From: Marinobacter sediminum
GTDB taxonomy: Bacteria > Pseudomonadota > Gammaproteobacteria > Pseudomonadales > Oleiphilaceae
Assembly: GCF_023657445.1 (NCBI RefSeq)
Contig: NZ_JAGTWY010000001.1
Location: 558,001-622,000 of the forward strand
Direction of reading: 5' to 3'
DNA: 64,000 nucleotides
Numbering within the stretch: position 1 is the stretch's first letter; each line of letters opens with the position of its first letter. Positions 55,876 to 64,000 of this stretch are shown here, piece after piece. A program made the position numbers and the translations under genes. The notes beneath the pieces were generated by a model. It saw only the letters and a program-made list of their open reading frames with translations, made no database searches and was not told where the DNA came from.

Positions 55876-56823
55876 CTAGAGAGCTGCGAATGTCCTCATG
55901 GCAAAATCCGCCCGCTCTTGCGGTGTGAAGTGCAGGCGCTTGAGACTTTCAATGGACCTCAGTCGCGGCAGGAGGCCTCGTCCGTTTGCCATCTGGATGG
56001 CGAGCCCGGGGCGGGCGTTCAGCTCAAGCAGAAGCGGACCTTCAGTGGCGTCTACCACCAGATCCACGCCCATATAGCCCAGCCCTGTTGCCTCGTAACA
56101 ACGAGATGCCATTTCCAGCATTTCGCCCCAGGCTTCGATTTCGATATTTTCCAGGGCCAGACCGGTATCCGGGTGTAGGGTAATGGGACGGTTGTATTGC
56201 ACTGCATTCAAACTCTTGCCCGAGCCGATGTCCAGGCCGACACCAACCGCGCCCTGATGAAGGTTAGCCTTGCCGTCAGATGCGGTTGTTGCAAGCCGCA
56301 GCATAGCCATCACGGGGTAGCCCTGAAACACCACAATTCGAATATCGGGAACGCCCTGGAATGAATACCTAGCCAGGGACGGCGCTGACTCCACCAGGTT
56401 TTCAACAATCGCAACGTCTGGCGTGCCGGCCAGGGAGTAAAGCCCTGCGAGGATGTTAGTGAGATGGCGCTCCAGATACGGCGCATCCACGCGTGCGCTC
56501 GACGCCTTGATATATTCTTCATTGTCACGCCCGGTAATGACAGTAATGCCCTTACCGCCGGATCCTTTGGCAGGCTTGATCGCAAAGCCTTCCAGACCCT
56601 CCGCCATTTCCCGGAAGTGGGAGATTTCATGTTGCTGGCGCACCACCTGCAGCAGCTTGGGTGTTTTGACTCCGTATTCGGCTACCGCAAGTTTGGTCTT
56701 GAGTTTGTTGTCCACGAATGGATAAGAGGAGCGCTCGTTGTAACGGGCAATGTAATCCACATTGCGCCGGTTCATGTTGAGCATGCCCAGCCGGTTAAGC
56801 CGTCGAGGTGAGATCCAGTCCAT
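55876..56823 (-). CDS. Alpha-L-glutamate-ligase-like ATP-grasp protein
   Basis: A 315-residue ATP-grasp enzyme of the RimK/alpha-L-glutamate ligase-related type. Visible are the nucleotide loop KPAKGSGGKGITV near residue 105, YMGVDLVVD and the magnesium-binding LLLELNARPGLAIQ near the end. It should join an amino acid, probably glutamate, to an unknown acceptor. It is the last gene of a three-gene unit; its start lies one base after the stop of the inactive transglutaminase gene, so they act together. Confidence 0.88.
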   Translation of the reverse strand: MDWISPRRLNRLGMLNMNRRNVDYIARYNERSSYPFVDNKLKTKLAVAEYGVKTPKLLQVVRQQHEISHFREMAEGLEGFAIKPAKGSGGKGITVITGRDNEEYIKASSARVDAPYLERHLTNILAGLYSLAGTPDVAIVENLVESAPSLARYSFQGVPDIRIVVFQGYPVMAMLRLATTASDGKANLHQGAVGVGLDIGSGKSLNAVQYNRPITLHPDTGLALENIEIEAWGEMLEMASRCYEATGLGYMGVDLVVDATEGPLLLELNARPGLAIQMANGRGLLPRLRSIESLKRLHFTPQERADFAMRTFAAL

Positions 56824-56824
56824 A

Positions 56825-58342
56825 TTAGTCGTAGACCTTCATGGGCGTGAAACGCTTCAGTTCGCTGAGCTTGTACCCGGTGTACTGACCCATGAGCAGA
56901 ATCAGTCCCAGAATGGCCAGATGAAGCTCCGGGAAGTTGAAGGTCAGATGACCTGCCAGTGGCGCACTCATGAGGAGGTACGCACAGATCGCCACAAACA
57001 GGCTGCCTGTGCCCTGAACCAGGACTTCGCGCCCTCCTTCCTCCTCCCACAGGATAGACATCCGCTCAATGGTCCAGGCAATGATGACCATGGGGAAAAA
57101 TGTCACGGTCATGCCGGTATTGAAGCCCATCTGGTAGCCGATAATGCTTAGCCCGGCGGTTATGAATATCACCAGGATGATAAGGGCGGAAATTCGGGAG
57201 ACCAGCAGCAGGTTAAGGCTGGAAAGATACCCTCGCATCAGCAGGCCAATGGCGACCACGGCAAGAAAGGCAATGAGCCCCGGCACCAGTGTGGTCTGTA
57301 CAAAAGCAACCGCAATCAGGACCGGCATAAACGTTCCCGATGTGCGGACACCAATCACAATCCGCATGAATGCCACGACCAGCGCACCCAGGGGGAGCAG
57401 CAACAGCATTCGGAACATGCTCTGTTCTTCGATGGGCAGTTCATAGAAGCTCAGAAAGCCGAGCCCGGTGGACTCGAACTGCATGGTGGCCAGTTGCAGG
57501 GCCGGGACAGTTTGCCGAAGCATGGAAAAACTGACCTCGGAATTATCACCGCCCACCACATCAAGCAGGGAGGCCGAACCTTCCCGCCAGAGCAGGAGGT
57601 TTTCGGGGACGCCTTGCTCTGCGGACTGCGGATCGAAGGTCAGCCACTGCTGACCATCATAAATCTGCAGGAATGTCATTAAGCTCTGGCGGCGTCTGGC
57701 ATCCTCAAGCTTGAGGCCATCCGCGGTGCGTGCGGGAATGCCCGAGTGGTTAAGCATGTCTACGAGCAATTCCAGATAGTTCTCTTCAGCAACCAGCAAG
57801 GTTGTGTTCTGGGTGCGGGTATCAGGCTGCATCAGGCGAATGAGCTCGCGGGTCATACTTTCCGGCGTACTGGATCTCTCCCTGGCCCGCTCAAGAATCT
57901 CTCGTACAGCGGTCGCCTGCGGTTCTTCCCAGAAAACTCTACGGGTTTCCGGTGTCGTGATCGGCAGGACACTTTTGGCGGTTGTATCAGGAACAAACTG
58001 CGCCTTGAAATACAGGGTTTGCGGGCCGGATACGCTGCGCTTGGTCCACTCGGCCCGCCGGTTGCCGGACTTTTCAATAATGGAAAAGCCGTAGCCTGGC
58101 GATGCTGCCTGTTCGCTAAGGAGCCTGAACCCGGGTGGTTGGCCCGGAACCTTCAGGCTGGCCAGTACCGATTCATTGGTGGCGTCAAAATCCACCCGGG
58201 CTTCGACCATCCACACCGGGCGCTGTTCGCCGGTGAGCCAGGGAATGCCCAGTTCGATGTGGCGCCAGATGGCCAGGGATATTCCGGTGGCAATGAGCAG
58301 CAAAACGGCGATGTAGAATGGCAGGCGGGAGCGGTTGGTCAC
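56825..58342 (-). CDS. Inactive transglutaminase with seven-helix membrane domain
   Basis: A 505-residue protein: one N-terminal membrane helix, a periplasmic transglutaminase-like fold (about 35-270), then seven membrane helices (about 295-490). The transglutaminase catalytic Cys-His-Asp set is not visible, matching the family described as inactive transglutaminase fused to a 7TM domain. It probably senses or presents a periplasmic peptide or protein. It overlaps the upstream zinc-protease gene by four bases (ATGA). Confidence 0.87.
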   Translation of the reverse strand: MTNRSRLPFYIAVLLLIATGISLAIWRHIELGIPWLTGEQRPVWMVEARVDFDATNESVLASLKVPGQPPGFRLLSEQAASPGYGFSIIEKSGNRRAEWTKRSVSGPQTLYFKAQFVPDTTAKSVLPITTPETRRVFWEEPQATAVREILERARERSSTPESMTRELIRLMQPDTRTQNTTLLVAEENYLELLVDMLNHSGIPARTADGLKLEDARRRQSLMTFLQIYDGQQWLTFDPQSAEQGVPENLLLWREGSASLLDVVGGDNSEVSFSMLRQTVPALQLATMQFESTGLGFLSFYELPIEEQSMFRMLLLLPLGALVVAFMRIVIGVRTSGTFMPVLIAVAFVQTTLVPGLIAFLAVVAIGLLMRGYLSSLNLLLVSRISALIILVIFITAGLSIIGYQMGFNTGMTVTFFPMVIIAWTIERMSILWEEEGGREVLVQGTGSLFVAICAYLLMSAPLAGHLTFNFPELHLAILGLILLMGQYTGYKLSELKRFTPMKVYD

Positions 58343-59136
58343 GAGTCTTTCCTGCTGTTAACGAGAGTCTCGGGCAGTTCAGTGGCGAACTCCTTACCCA
58401 CATCAATCAACATTACATCCCGGAGCACATTGCGCCCGATAAGTACTTCATAGCTCAGGTTGGTGCGATCGGTCAGAGTAAATTCAGCAACCTGCTCGTG
58501 GTCGCCAATGGCGAACTGCAGCTCCACCACGACCCGTCGTTCGGGTTCGTTGGCACTGGCCTGGATCACCTTTACCCTGCGTGAAATCTCTTTCTCGAGA
58601 GTGATCAGCTTATCCGTTCCAGTTACCGGGACACCGAAGCGAACCCAGTTGCTGCCATCCCGCTCGAAGCGCGTGATGTTTCGCGCATCGATCGATGATG
58701 TTTCAGCACCGCTATCGATGCGTGCTGTATAGATCTGCTCGGGCTCGGCCAGGTATATTTTCTCTACCTCACCAACAATGACTTTGCCCTTGAGCCGATC
58801 TGCCCGTCCCTTGGAGGACTGAGAAGCGGCGCAGGCACTTTGCGTCGGAATCGCGGGGCAGGTTGGCTTTTCGACCTGGGTCTTGATGGCATTAAGAATG
58901 GTTCTGGTAGAGTCCCGGTGTTGCTCCAGGACCTGGTTGTGGCGCACGGTCTCGTTGCCCTCCATGGTGACCAGCGTCGCACGCTGGGCCTGAACGGAGG
59001 TGGTCAGTTCGCTGAGATCCTGCTTCTGGACCATGAAGTAACGGTCTGTTGAGCATCCGGCTAACAGGAATAACATACCAGAGGCCAGCAGCATGGAAGA
59101 AAGAGAGGAACCAGCTGGTAATCGTGTTAAACCCAT
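58339..59136 (-). CDS. Retropepsin-like 'ATP-dependent zinc protease' family lipoprotein
   Basis: A 265-residue protein of the PF05618 family. The N-terminus is a lipoprotein signal with lipobox LLAGC, a coiled coil follows (about 30-75), and the C-terminal domain has the aspartic-protease motif RIDSGAETSSI and later LIGRNVL, that is, a retropepsin-like site despite the old zinc-protease name. I use the ATG at 59136 (RBS-like GGGG upstream); the frame is open to 59241 but that would bury the signal peptide. It heads the protease-transglutaminase-ATP-grasp unit. From memory, similar P. aeruginosa units are called rlo. Confidence 0.85.
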   Translation of the reverse strand: MGLTRLPAGSSLSSMLLASGMLFLLAGCSTDRYFMVQKQDLSELTTSVQAQRATLVTMEGNETVRHNQVLEQHRDSTRTILNAIKTQVEKPTCPAIPTQSACAASQSSKGRADRLKGKVIVGEVEKIYLAEPEQIYTARIDSGAETSSIDARNITRFERDGSNWVRFGVPVTGTDKLITLEKEISRRVKVIQASANEPERRVVVELQFAIGDHEQVAEFTLTDRTNLSYEVLIGRNVLRDVMLIDVGKEFATELPETLVNSRKDS

Positions 59137-59318
59137 GAGAATGCCCCTGAGCCGAAAGCCAGTCACGATCCCGAAAGCATAGCAGGTGTGATGGTCTAAG
59201 GCTGTGTAACTGAAAATATGTGGAGCATGATTATACAACAACCCATCTATGTGGTTGCTTTACAGATGGTTAAGGGGCGGAGATTGTGGGCACTTTCTCA
59301 GTACCGGAGTGTAAGTAG

Positions 59319-59708
59319 TTACCGGGGGAGGACATGTCCTTCCCCCAGGTCTGTTTCGGACCGGAGGTATTCCTGAATGACAGGCGAGCAGTTGAGGTAG
59401 AAGAGTAAAAGCTCCCGCTGGACGTCCTGATCCTGAATCCTGGCTGCGAAACTGATGAGGTCGCGGATGGCTTCATCACTCCCCGAGCTACAGTCTTTGG
59501 CGTTAAAACTCCTGCCATATCTGGCTTTCAGCACCTCTGTCAGCCTTTCCAGGTGGAATTCTCCGGTATGGGTGATATGGGGGAGAATATGGAACTGGTC
59601 AGAGCTTTTCGAGCCACGCTTTCCGAACAGGCCTGAATTGCCCTCGGCTGCTGAGTCGCCTGCTTGCAGGAAGTCTGCTCCAAGTTTTCGCCAGAGTTCT
59701 TTTAGCAT
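59319..59708 (-). CDS. Hypothetical protein, 129 aa
   Basis: A small soluble protein I do not recognise. It begins MLKELWRKLGADFLQ and has a hydrophobic-periodic helical C-terminal half (RELLLFYLNCSPVIQEYL). No signal peptide or membrane segment. It stands alone, divergent from rmuC across 286 bases. Codon use is similar to its neighbours, giving moderate support that it is real. Confidence 0.55.
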   Translation of the reverse strand: MLKELWRKLGADFLQAGDSAAEGNSGLFGKRGSKSSDQFHILPHITHTGEFHLERLTEVLKARYGRSFNAKDCSSGSDEAIRDLISFAARIQDQDVQRELLLFYLNCSPVIQEYLRSETDLGEGHVLPR

Positions 59709-59839
59709 GGTCCGTTTTCCGTATCTGGTTCCATTCCCTTCCGCGCTGCGGTTAAAAAAGCGTAATGCCGCTATCCTGAAGGGACAACTTATCCTTTTAG
59801 ATTATTCTACGTATCCCGTCTACAGGCAGATTCACACGG

Positions 59840-59855
59840 TTTGCAAATTTGCAAA
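59840..59855. promoter_or_regulatory. 16-bp palindrome (TTTGCAAA twice)
   Basis: Two tandem copies of the 8-base palindrome TTTGCAAA form one perfect 16-base palindrome in the divergent gap before rmuC. It is operator-like; no regulator is known for it. The rest of this 286-base gap shows no gene. Confidence 0.35.
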
Positions 59856-59994
59856 GCAGTCGAGATGCTAACAGAGCCGAGTGATACAAGAGACGGGCCT
59901 TCAGGAAAAAGGTTCCGTTGATGGGGTAGACTGTAACCTTCGACAATAAGCCTGGTTCTCGCCAGGGACTGAACAAAGACAGGAGTGTTCCGCA

Positions 59995-61626
59995 GTGCCA
60001 GAAGCCGTCACCGAATTGTTATTATCCCAGCCTGACTTAATGGCCGGATGGATAGTTGTACTGGTGATTGCGGTTTTCGTACTGGCCGGTCTGACGGCAC
60101 GCGCTGTGGCCAATAAACGAAAACTGGTCGACGAACTTGCTATCCTTGACAGAGAGCGTCAGGAAGCGGAAAACCTGCTTCAGAATGCCCGGCATCAGGA
60201 GGCGATGGACCGACAGCAGGCAGAATATCTTGAGCGGGCGCTTGATGAACAAAAAGCCCGGGTGATCAAATACGAACAGGACATCGAGCAATGGCGTCAG
60301 CAGGCATCCGGGCTGGAAAACCGCGTAGCTGGCCTGGAGTCCGACCTTGAAGGACGTAAGCACCGAATCTCGCAATTGGAGGGTGAGCGTCAGATCCAGC
60401 AGCACAGGGCGGATGGGCTTGCCAAAGAGCTTCATCAGGCTCAGGTTGAGTTGCGAGAGCAGGAAGTAACCCTGGACAGGGAGCGGCGTTCGACGTCTGA
60501 GAAGCTGGAGTTGCTGGAGCGTAACCGTGATGCTTTGAAGCAGGAATTTGAGAATCTTGCCAATAAGATTTTTGAACAGAAAAGCGAGCGTTTCAGCCAG
60601 CAAACCCGGACCAGTCTGGATACGCTGCTCACTCCATTTCGCGACCAGCTTCAGGACTTCCGCAAACGGGTGGAGGATGTATACACCACGGAAACCCGCG
60701 ATCGCCAGGCCCTGAGAAGTGAAATCAAGTCTCTGCAGGATTTGAATCGTCAAATCACGGAAGAGGCGTCTAACCTGACCCGTGCCCTGAAAGGCGACAA
60801 GAAAATTCAGGGTAACTGGGGAGAACTGATTCTTGAGCGGGTGCTGGAGAAATCGGGCCTGCGCAAAGGTGTGGAATATGACACACAGGGCAGTTACCGG
60901 GACAGCGACAACCAACTGCTCCGGCCCGATGTTGTTGTCCACCTGCCAGACAGCCGAAACCTGATAATCGATTCCAAGGTGTCGCTGGTGGCGTATCAGC
61001 AGTGGGTCACCGAGGAAGATGATACGGCCAGGGAAGCGGCACTCCAGCAGCATGTTGAAGCGGTAAGAAATCATATTCGCACGCTCAGCGAGAAGGATTA
61101 CAGCCAGTTGAACGGTCTCCATTCTCCGGACTTTGTGCTGTTGTTCATGCCCATCGAGCCCGCTTTTGTAGCGGCATTTCAGCAGGACGAGAACCTTTTC
61201 GCAGAAGCCTTCGAGCGAAAGATTATTGTAGTAACACCGACCACCTTATTGGCGACGCTGCGAACCATTGAAAATATCTGGCGTTATGAAAGACAGAGCC
61301 AGAACGCTCGACGGATTGCCGACAGGGCCGGTGCTGTCTACGACAAGCTTCGGGTGTTCGTTGAAGCTATGGAGCGTCTCGGGGGGCAGTTGCATACTGC
61401 CCAGGGCTCCTATGATTCGGCCATGAATACCCTGACCAGAGGGCGTGGCAACCTGATTTCACAGGCCAACCGCTTTGTGGAGCTTGGGGTGAGGGTCAAG
61501 AAGGAATTACCAAAAGCCATTATGGACCAGGCGGAAGTGGACGTCGGAGATGAGTCGGGAGACGACGAACATGACTCGCCGGAGACCGAAGAGCAGGCGA
61601 TTGGTGCAGACAACCAGCAGGAGTGA
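59995..61626 (+). CDS. rmuC: DNA recombination protein RmuC
   Basis: A 543-residue protein that limits recombination between inverted repeats. A membrane helix (about 18-38) is followed by a long coiled coil (about 45-200) and a nuclease-like RmuC domain with GNWGELILERVLE, RPDVVVHLPD and IIDSKVSLVAY, the PD-(D/E)XK-type pattern. The C-terminal tail is acidic. The start is GTG, with AGGAG about ten bases upstream. The exported-protein gene follows almost directly. Confidence 0.93.
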   Translation: MPEAVTELLLSQPDLMAGWIVVLVIAVFVLAGLTARAVANKRKLVDELAILDRERQEAENLLQNARHQEAMDRQQAEYLERALDEQKARVIKYEQDIEQWRQQASGLENRVAGLESDLEGRKHRISQLEGERQIQQHRADGLAKELHQAQVELREQEVTLDRERRSTSEKLELLERNRDALKQEFENLANKIFEQKSERFSQQTRTSLDTLLTPFRDQLQDFRKRVEDVYTTETRDRQALRSEIKSLQDLNRQITEEASNLTRALKGDKKIQGNWGELILERVLEKSGLRKGVEYDTQGSYRDSDNQLLRPDVVVHLPDSRNLIIDSKVSLVAYQQWVTEEDDTAREAALQQHVEAVRNHIRTLSEKDYSQLNGLHSPDFVLLFMPIEPAFVAAFQQDENLFAEAFERKIIVVTPTTLLATLRTIENIWRYERQSQNARRIADRAGAVYDKLRVFVEAMERLGGQLHTAQGSYDSAMNTLTRGRGNLISQANRFVELGVRVKKELPKAIMDQAEVDVGDESGDDEHDSPETEEQAIGADNQQE

Positions 61627-61631
61627 ATGCC

Positions 61632-62489
61632 ATGGCAGTATCGTTTGACAAAGGTCGTCAGCTGGCCCGGGGGGTTATCCTGGCGTCGGCGCTGTTAGCA
61701 GGGCAGGCATCGGCCCTTGCGCCCGAACATGAGGTGCGCCGGTTGATGCTGGCAACAGAGGAAGCCGTGGCGGCAGAAAGCTGGGGTGAAGCAGGTGAAT
61801 ATCTGAACCGGCTTCAACAGCTTGAAGGCAGCAAGCCGGCTGATTACTTTTATTACCGTGGGCGTGTCATGTATCAGGCTGCCCATCTGAACGAGGCGCA
61901 GTCTGCTCTGGAATCCTATGTTGGGCAGGCCGGTTCCGAAGGCGGCCATTATCAGGAAGCCCTCAAGCTCATTACCGAGGTTGAGAAAGCCCGAAAAGAG
62001 CGAGCCTTGGCGCCACAAGGTGGCAACTCTGATACCAGTAAGGTTGCGGTGATAGAGCCAGCTGGCGATCAAAGCATTACCTCGTTGCGCAAGCTTTACC
62101 TGGCCGACTCAGACCGGGAAGCGCTGACGCTTCACCTGAACAGTTTGCTGGAAGTCGCGGGCTGGCGTCAGGATCAGACCATCGTTCAGGTGGATAAGCC
62201 GGCCGACGTGGAGTACAGGATCAGTGCTGCAGAGAGCAACATTAATGTCCAGGAAATACGCCGGGACGCCGGTGGCCGGGTTGTTCGTAAAACCCAGTCC
62301 ATGTCCGTTTACGGTGTAAACCCGCAGGTTGAGTGGGGCTGTGAAGCGACAGCAGCCGCTTGCTGGATTTACGATCCGAGGGATGGCTCCCGGTTGCTGC
62401 AGTTGGCGCTTGATCGTGGGCAGGCCCGCGAAGTTGCCGAAACGCTGGGCCAGCTTATCCGCAACCTTCAGTCGCCAACGGGCGACTGA
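61632..62489 (+). CDS. Exported protein with TPR-like repeats, unassigned
   Basis: A 285-residue predicted periplasmic protein with a signal peptide (ending AGQASALA near residue 30). Residues about 40-120 look like two or three helical TPR-like repeats (AESWGEAGEYLNRLQQLEG, DYFYYRGRVMYQAAHLNEAQ). The C-terminal part is a separate mixed domain with a likely disulphide (WGCEATAAACWIYDP). AGGAG nine bases before the ATG supports this start over the GTG at 61623. It may be co-transcribed with rmuC. Confidence 0.65.
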   Translation: MAVSFDKGRQLARGVILASALLAGQASALAPEHEVRRLMLATEEAVAAESWGEAGEYLNRLQQLEGSKPADYFYYRGRVMYQAAHLNEAQSALESYVGQAGSEGGHYQEALKLITEVEKARKERALAPQGGNSDTSKVAVIEPAGDQSITSLRKLYLADSDREALTLHLNSLLEVAGWRQDQTIVQVDKPADVEYRISAAESNINVQEIRRDAGGRVVRKTQSMSVYGVNPQVEWGCEATAAACWIYDPRDGSRLLQLALDRGQAREVAETLGQLIRNLQSPTGD

Positions 62490-62495
62490 AGGCTT

Positions 62496-63515
62496 TCACT
62501 CCGGCAGATTGCCCCGCTCGCCTTCACGATAGGCACCCGGGGTAACACCGGTCCACTTCTTGAAAGCCCGGTGGAAGGTTGATGGCTCGGTGAATCCGAC
62601 CTTGCTGGCGATATCGTTGATCGGCAGCTCCTGTCGGCTCAGGTAATAAATCGCCATGTCCCGTCTGAGTAAATCCTTGATCTCCTGAAATGATGTGTTT
62701 TCCTGCTTGAGCCGTCGCCGAAGCGTCTGGGGGCTGGTATGCAGTTCGGCCGCAATCCATTCAAAATCCGGCAATGGCCTGGAAAAGTCCCTACCGATGA
62801 GTGCGCGAATGCGACCAGTGAAGGTGTTGCTTTCGTCAGGACGGGATAACAGGTCTGCCGGCGAAGTTTTGAGAAACTGCCGCATTTCAGATTTATCGCG
62901 AATGACCGGCGCCGAGAGAAATCGCTTGTCGAAGGTCAAAGCGGTGCGGTCTGATCCGAATTCCAGCGGGCAGTGGAAGATGTGGCGGTATTCGTCACCA
63001 TGAGGCGGTCGGGGGTAATCAAATTCCGCTTTTTCCAGTTCCACCGGCTGGCCAATCAGCCAGCTTCCCAGGCGGTGCCAGATAACCAGGATGCTTTCCC
63101 GTAGAAAGTAATTCGGATCGTGTATTTCACCTTCAATGCGAGTTACCAGTTGGGCATTTTCACCGCCGGTTTCCAGCTCCATGGCAATCATGGGGTCAAA
63201 CAATCGGGAGAACTGGAACGCTTGGCGATAGACCGCCTCGAGATTGGGGCAGTCGATGACCAGGGCGCACATGGTCGCAAATGTGCCGCTGCGGGCGCGC
63301 CTGGGGCCAAAACCCATGAACTCGTCACTTAACCTGTTCCAGAGTACCTGCATTAAATGACTGAACTGGTCACTGCTGACCCGTGCCATTTCGATACGCA
63401 GAAGATCCGGAGATATGCCTGCTTCCTTCAGCATCTCCAGAGTATCAAAGCCAAGATCCTCCGCTCCGACCAGAGCGGCCTGAACAAAGTGTCTTGAAAC
63501 CGTCAGGTTGGACAT
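62496..63515 (-). CDS. AraC-family regulator divergent from CoA-transferase
   Basis: A 339-residue regulator with a PF12625-type ligand domain (CPLEFGSDRTALTF segment) and a C-terminal AraC domain (LHTSPQTLRRRLKQENTSFQ, then INDIASKVGFTEPSTFHRAFKKWTG). I start at the ATG at 63515, four bases after a GAG-rich site; 63527 is equally possible, and the frame is open to 63659. It is head to head with the CoA-transferase gene, and the gap contains an inverted pair GCCAACTG/CAGTTGGC (63588-63595 and 63628-63635), a possible site. Confidence 0.85.
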   Translation of the reverse strand: MSNLTVSRHFVQAALVGAEDLGFDTLEMLKEAGISPDLLRIEMARVSSDQFSHLMQVLWNRLSDEFMGFGPRRARSGTFATMCALVIDCPNLEAVYRQAFQFSRLFDPMIAMELETGGENAQLVTRIEGEIHDPNYFLRESILVIWHRLGSWLIGQPVELEKAEFDYPRPPHGDEYRHIFHCPLEFGSDRTALTFDKRFLSAPVIRDKSEMRQFLKTSPADLLSRPDESNTFTGRIRALIGRDFSRPLPDFEWIAAELHTSPQTLRRRLKQENTSFQEIKDLLRRDMAIYYLSRQELPINDIASKVGFTEPSTFHRAFKKWTGVTPGAYREGERGNLPE

Positions 63516-63707
63516 GTCACTCGCCATTCCATAAAAACGAAACCCATCATAAAACCCCCGCGGAACAATGCAACCGAAGTCCTGTCCGCCAACTGTAAGA
63601 ATCGGCCAATAGGAATGACGTAAGCTGCAGTTGGCCCCGCCGGAAAAACCGGGCAGCATGAGACATCACGATAAAACCGACAAAAACAGACATGAAAGGA
63701 GTGAACC

Positions 63708-64000
63708 ATGGCCGGACCCTTGACCTCACTAAAAGTCCTGGACTTCAGTACCTTATTGCCGGGGCCTTACGCCACCATGATGCTGGCCGATATGGGGGCG
63801 GATGTGTTGCGGGTGGAGGCGCCGGACAGGGTGGATCTGACCCGGGTAATGCCACCACATGATGCCGGCGTGAGCACGGCCCATGGCTTTCTGAGCCGTG
63901 GCAAGAAGTCACTCGGGCTCAACCTGAAAGAGGAGGGGAGCAGGGAGAAAATTCTGGAGCTGGTCAAACACTACGACGTTGTCGTCGAACAGTTCCGCCC
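63708..64000 (+). CDS. CaiB/BaiF-type CoA-transferase, 3' end cut by window
   Basis: The first 97 residues of a class III CoA-transferase or alpha-methylacyl-CoA racemase. LTSLKVLDFSTLLPGPYATM, LADMGADVLRVEAP and LNLKEEGSREKILELVKHYDVVVEQFR are the conserved N-terminal blocks. AAGGAG seven bases upstream supports the ATG. Racemase versus transferase cannot be told from this part. The divergent AraC regulator may control it. Confidence 0.9.
   Translation, partial: MAGPLTSLKVLDFSTLLPGPYATMMLADMGADVLRVEAPDRVDLTRVMPPHDAGVSTAHGFLSRGKKSLGLNLKEEGSREKILELVKHYDVVVEQFR

Overview
The window looks like a chromosomal segment of a marine gammaproteobacterium close to Marinobacter. This is inferred from protein character, gene order and moderately high GC, not from a database search. 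Almost every stretch is coding. I see no phage, insertion sequence, integrase or CRISPR array. Both ends cut a gene: an acyl-CoA ligase on the left and a class III CoA-transferase on the right.

Layout. 1-5.4 kb: acyl-CoA ligase, diiron-like hydrolase, DegV-type lipid-binding protein, an unrecognised helical protein and a LysE-type exporter. 5.4-14 kb: genome maintenance (fdxA, mutS, a pncC/cinA-type amidase, LexA-controlled recA without recX), a flavodoxin-like protein, a PilZ protein and a large Lon-like protease. 14-22 kb: a FixJ-type regulator with a receiver-PAS-kinase hybrid, a MaoC hydratase, two AraC regulators, tRNA-Asp and fadH. 22.3-30.5 kb: a Pseudomonas-like block (coiled-coil protein, nadK, phosphoesterase, rhomboid, YeaC-like, DUF2797, pepN) with a candidate Fur-controlled small RNA inside it. 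30.6-39.6 kb: envelope export genes (DUF1329, Ycf48-like, MMPL) and a TAXI-type TRAP transporter. 39.7-47.2 kb: thrS-infC-rpmI-rplT and pheS-pheT-ihfA-merR. 47.2-52 kb: a DUF2892/Crp pair, an EF-hand lipoprotein, an AraC regulator facing an LpxC paralogue, and small envelope proteins. 52-64 kb: tRNA-Pro, a glutamate-synthase-like flavoprotein, a BCCT transporter, a zinc protease / inactive transglutaminase / ATP-grasp operon, rmuC, and an AraC regulator facing the CoA-transferase.

How it works together. Fatty-acid and CoA chemistry recurs (ligase, MaoC, FadH, CoA-transferase). Each of the four AraC-type regulators is divergent from an enzyme gene, two of them across tandem repeats that look like operators. 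Translation genes carry classical autoregulatory signals: an AUU start on infC and a tRNA-Thr anticodon-loop mimic in the thrS leader.

Strongest non-coding observations: (1) an 87-nt Fur-box-controlled RNA gene on the minus strand at about 26.5 kb; (2) the thrS operator hairpin at 39744-39764; (3) a folded, tRNA-like leader in front of tRNA-Asp; (4) a 21-bp-period direct repeat between the AraC gene and fadH; (5) a 20-bp palindrome filling the promoter spacer of the BCCT gene; (6) several long perfect hairpins without U-tracts at gene ends.
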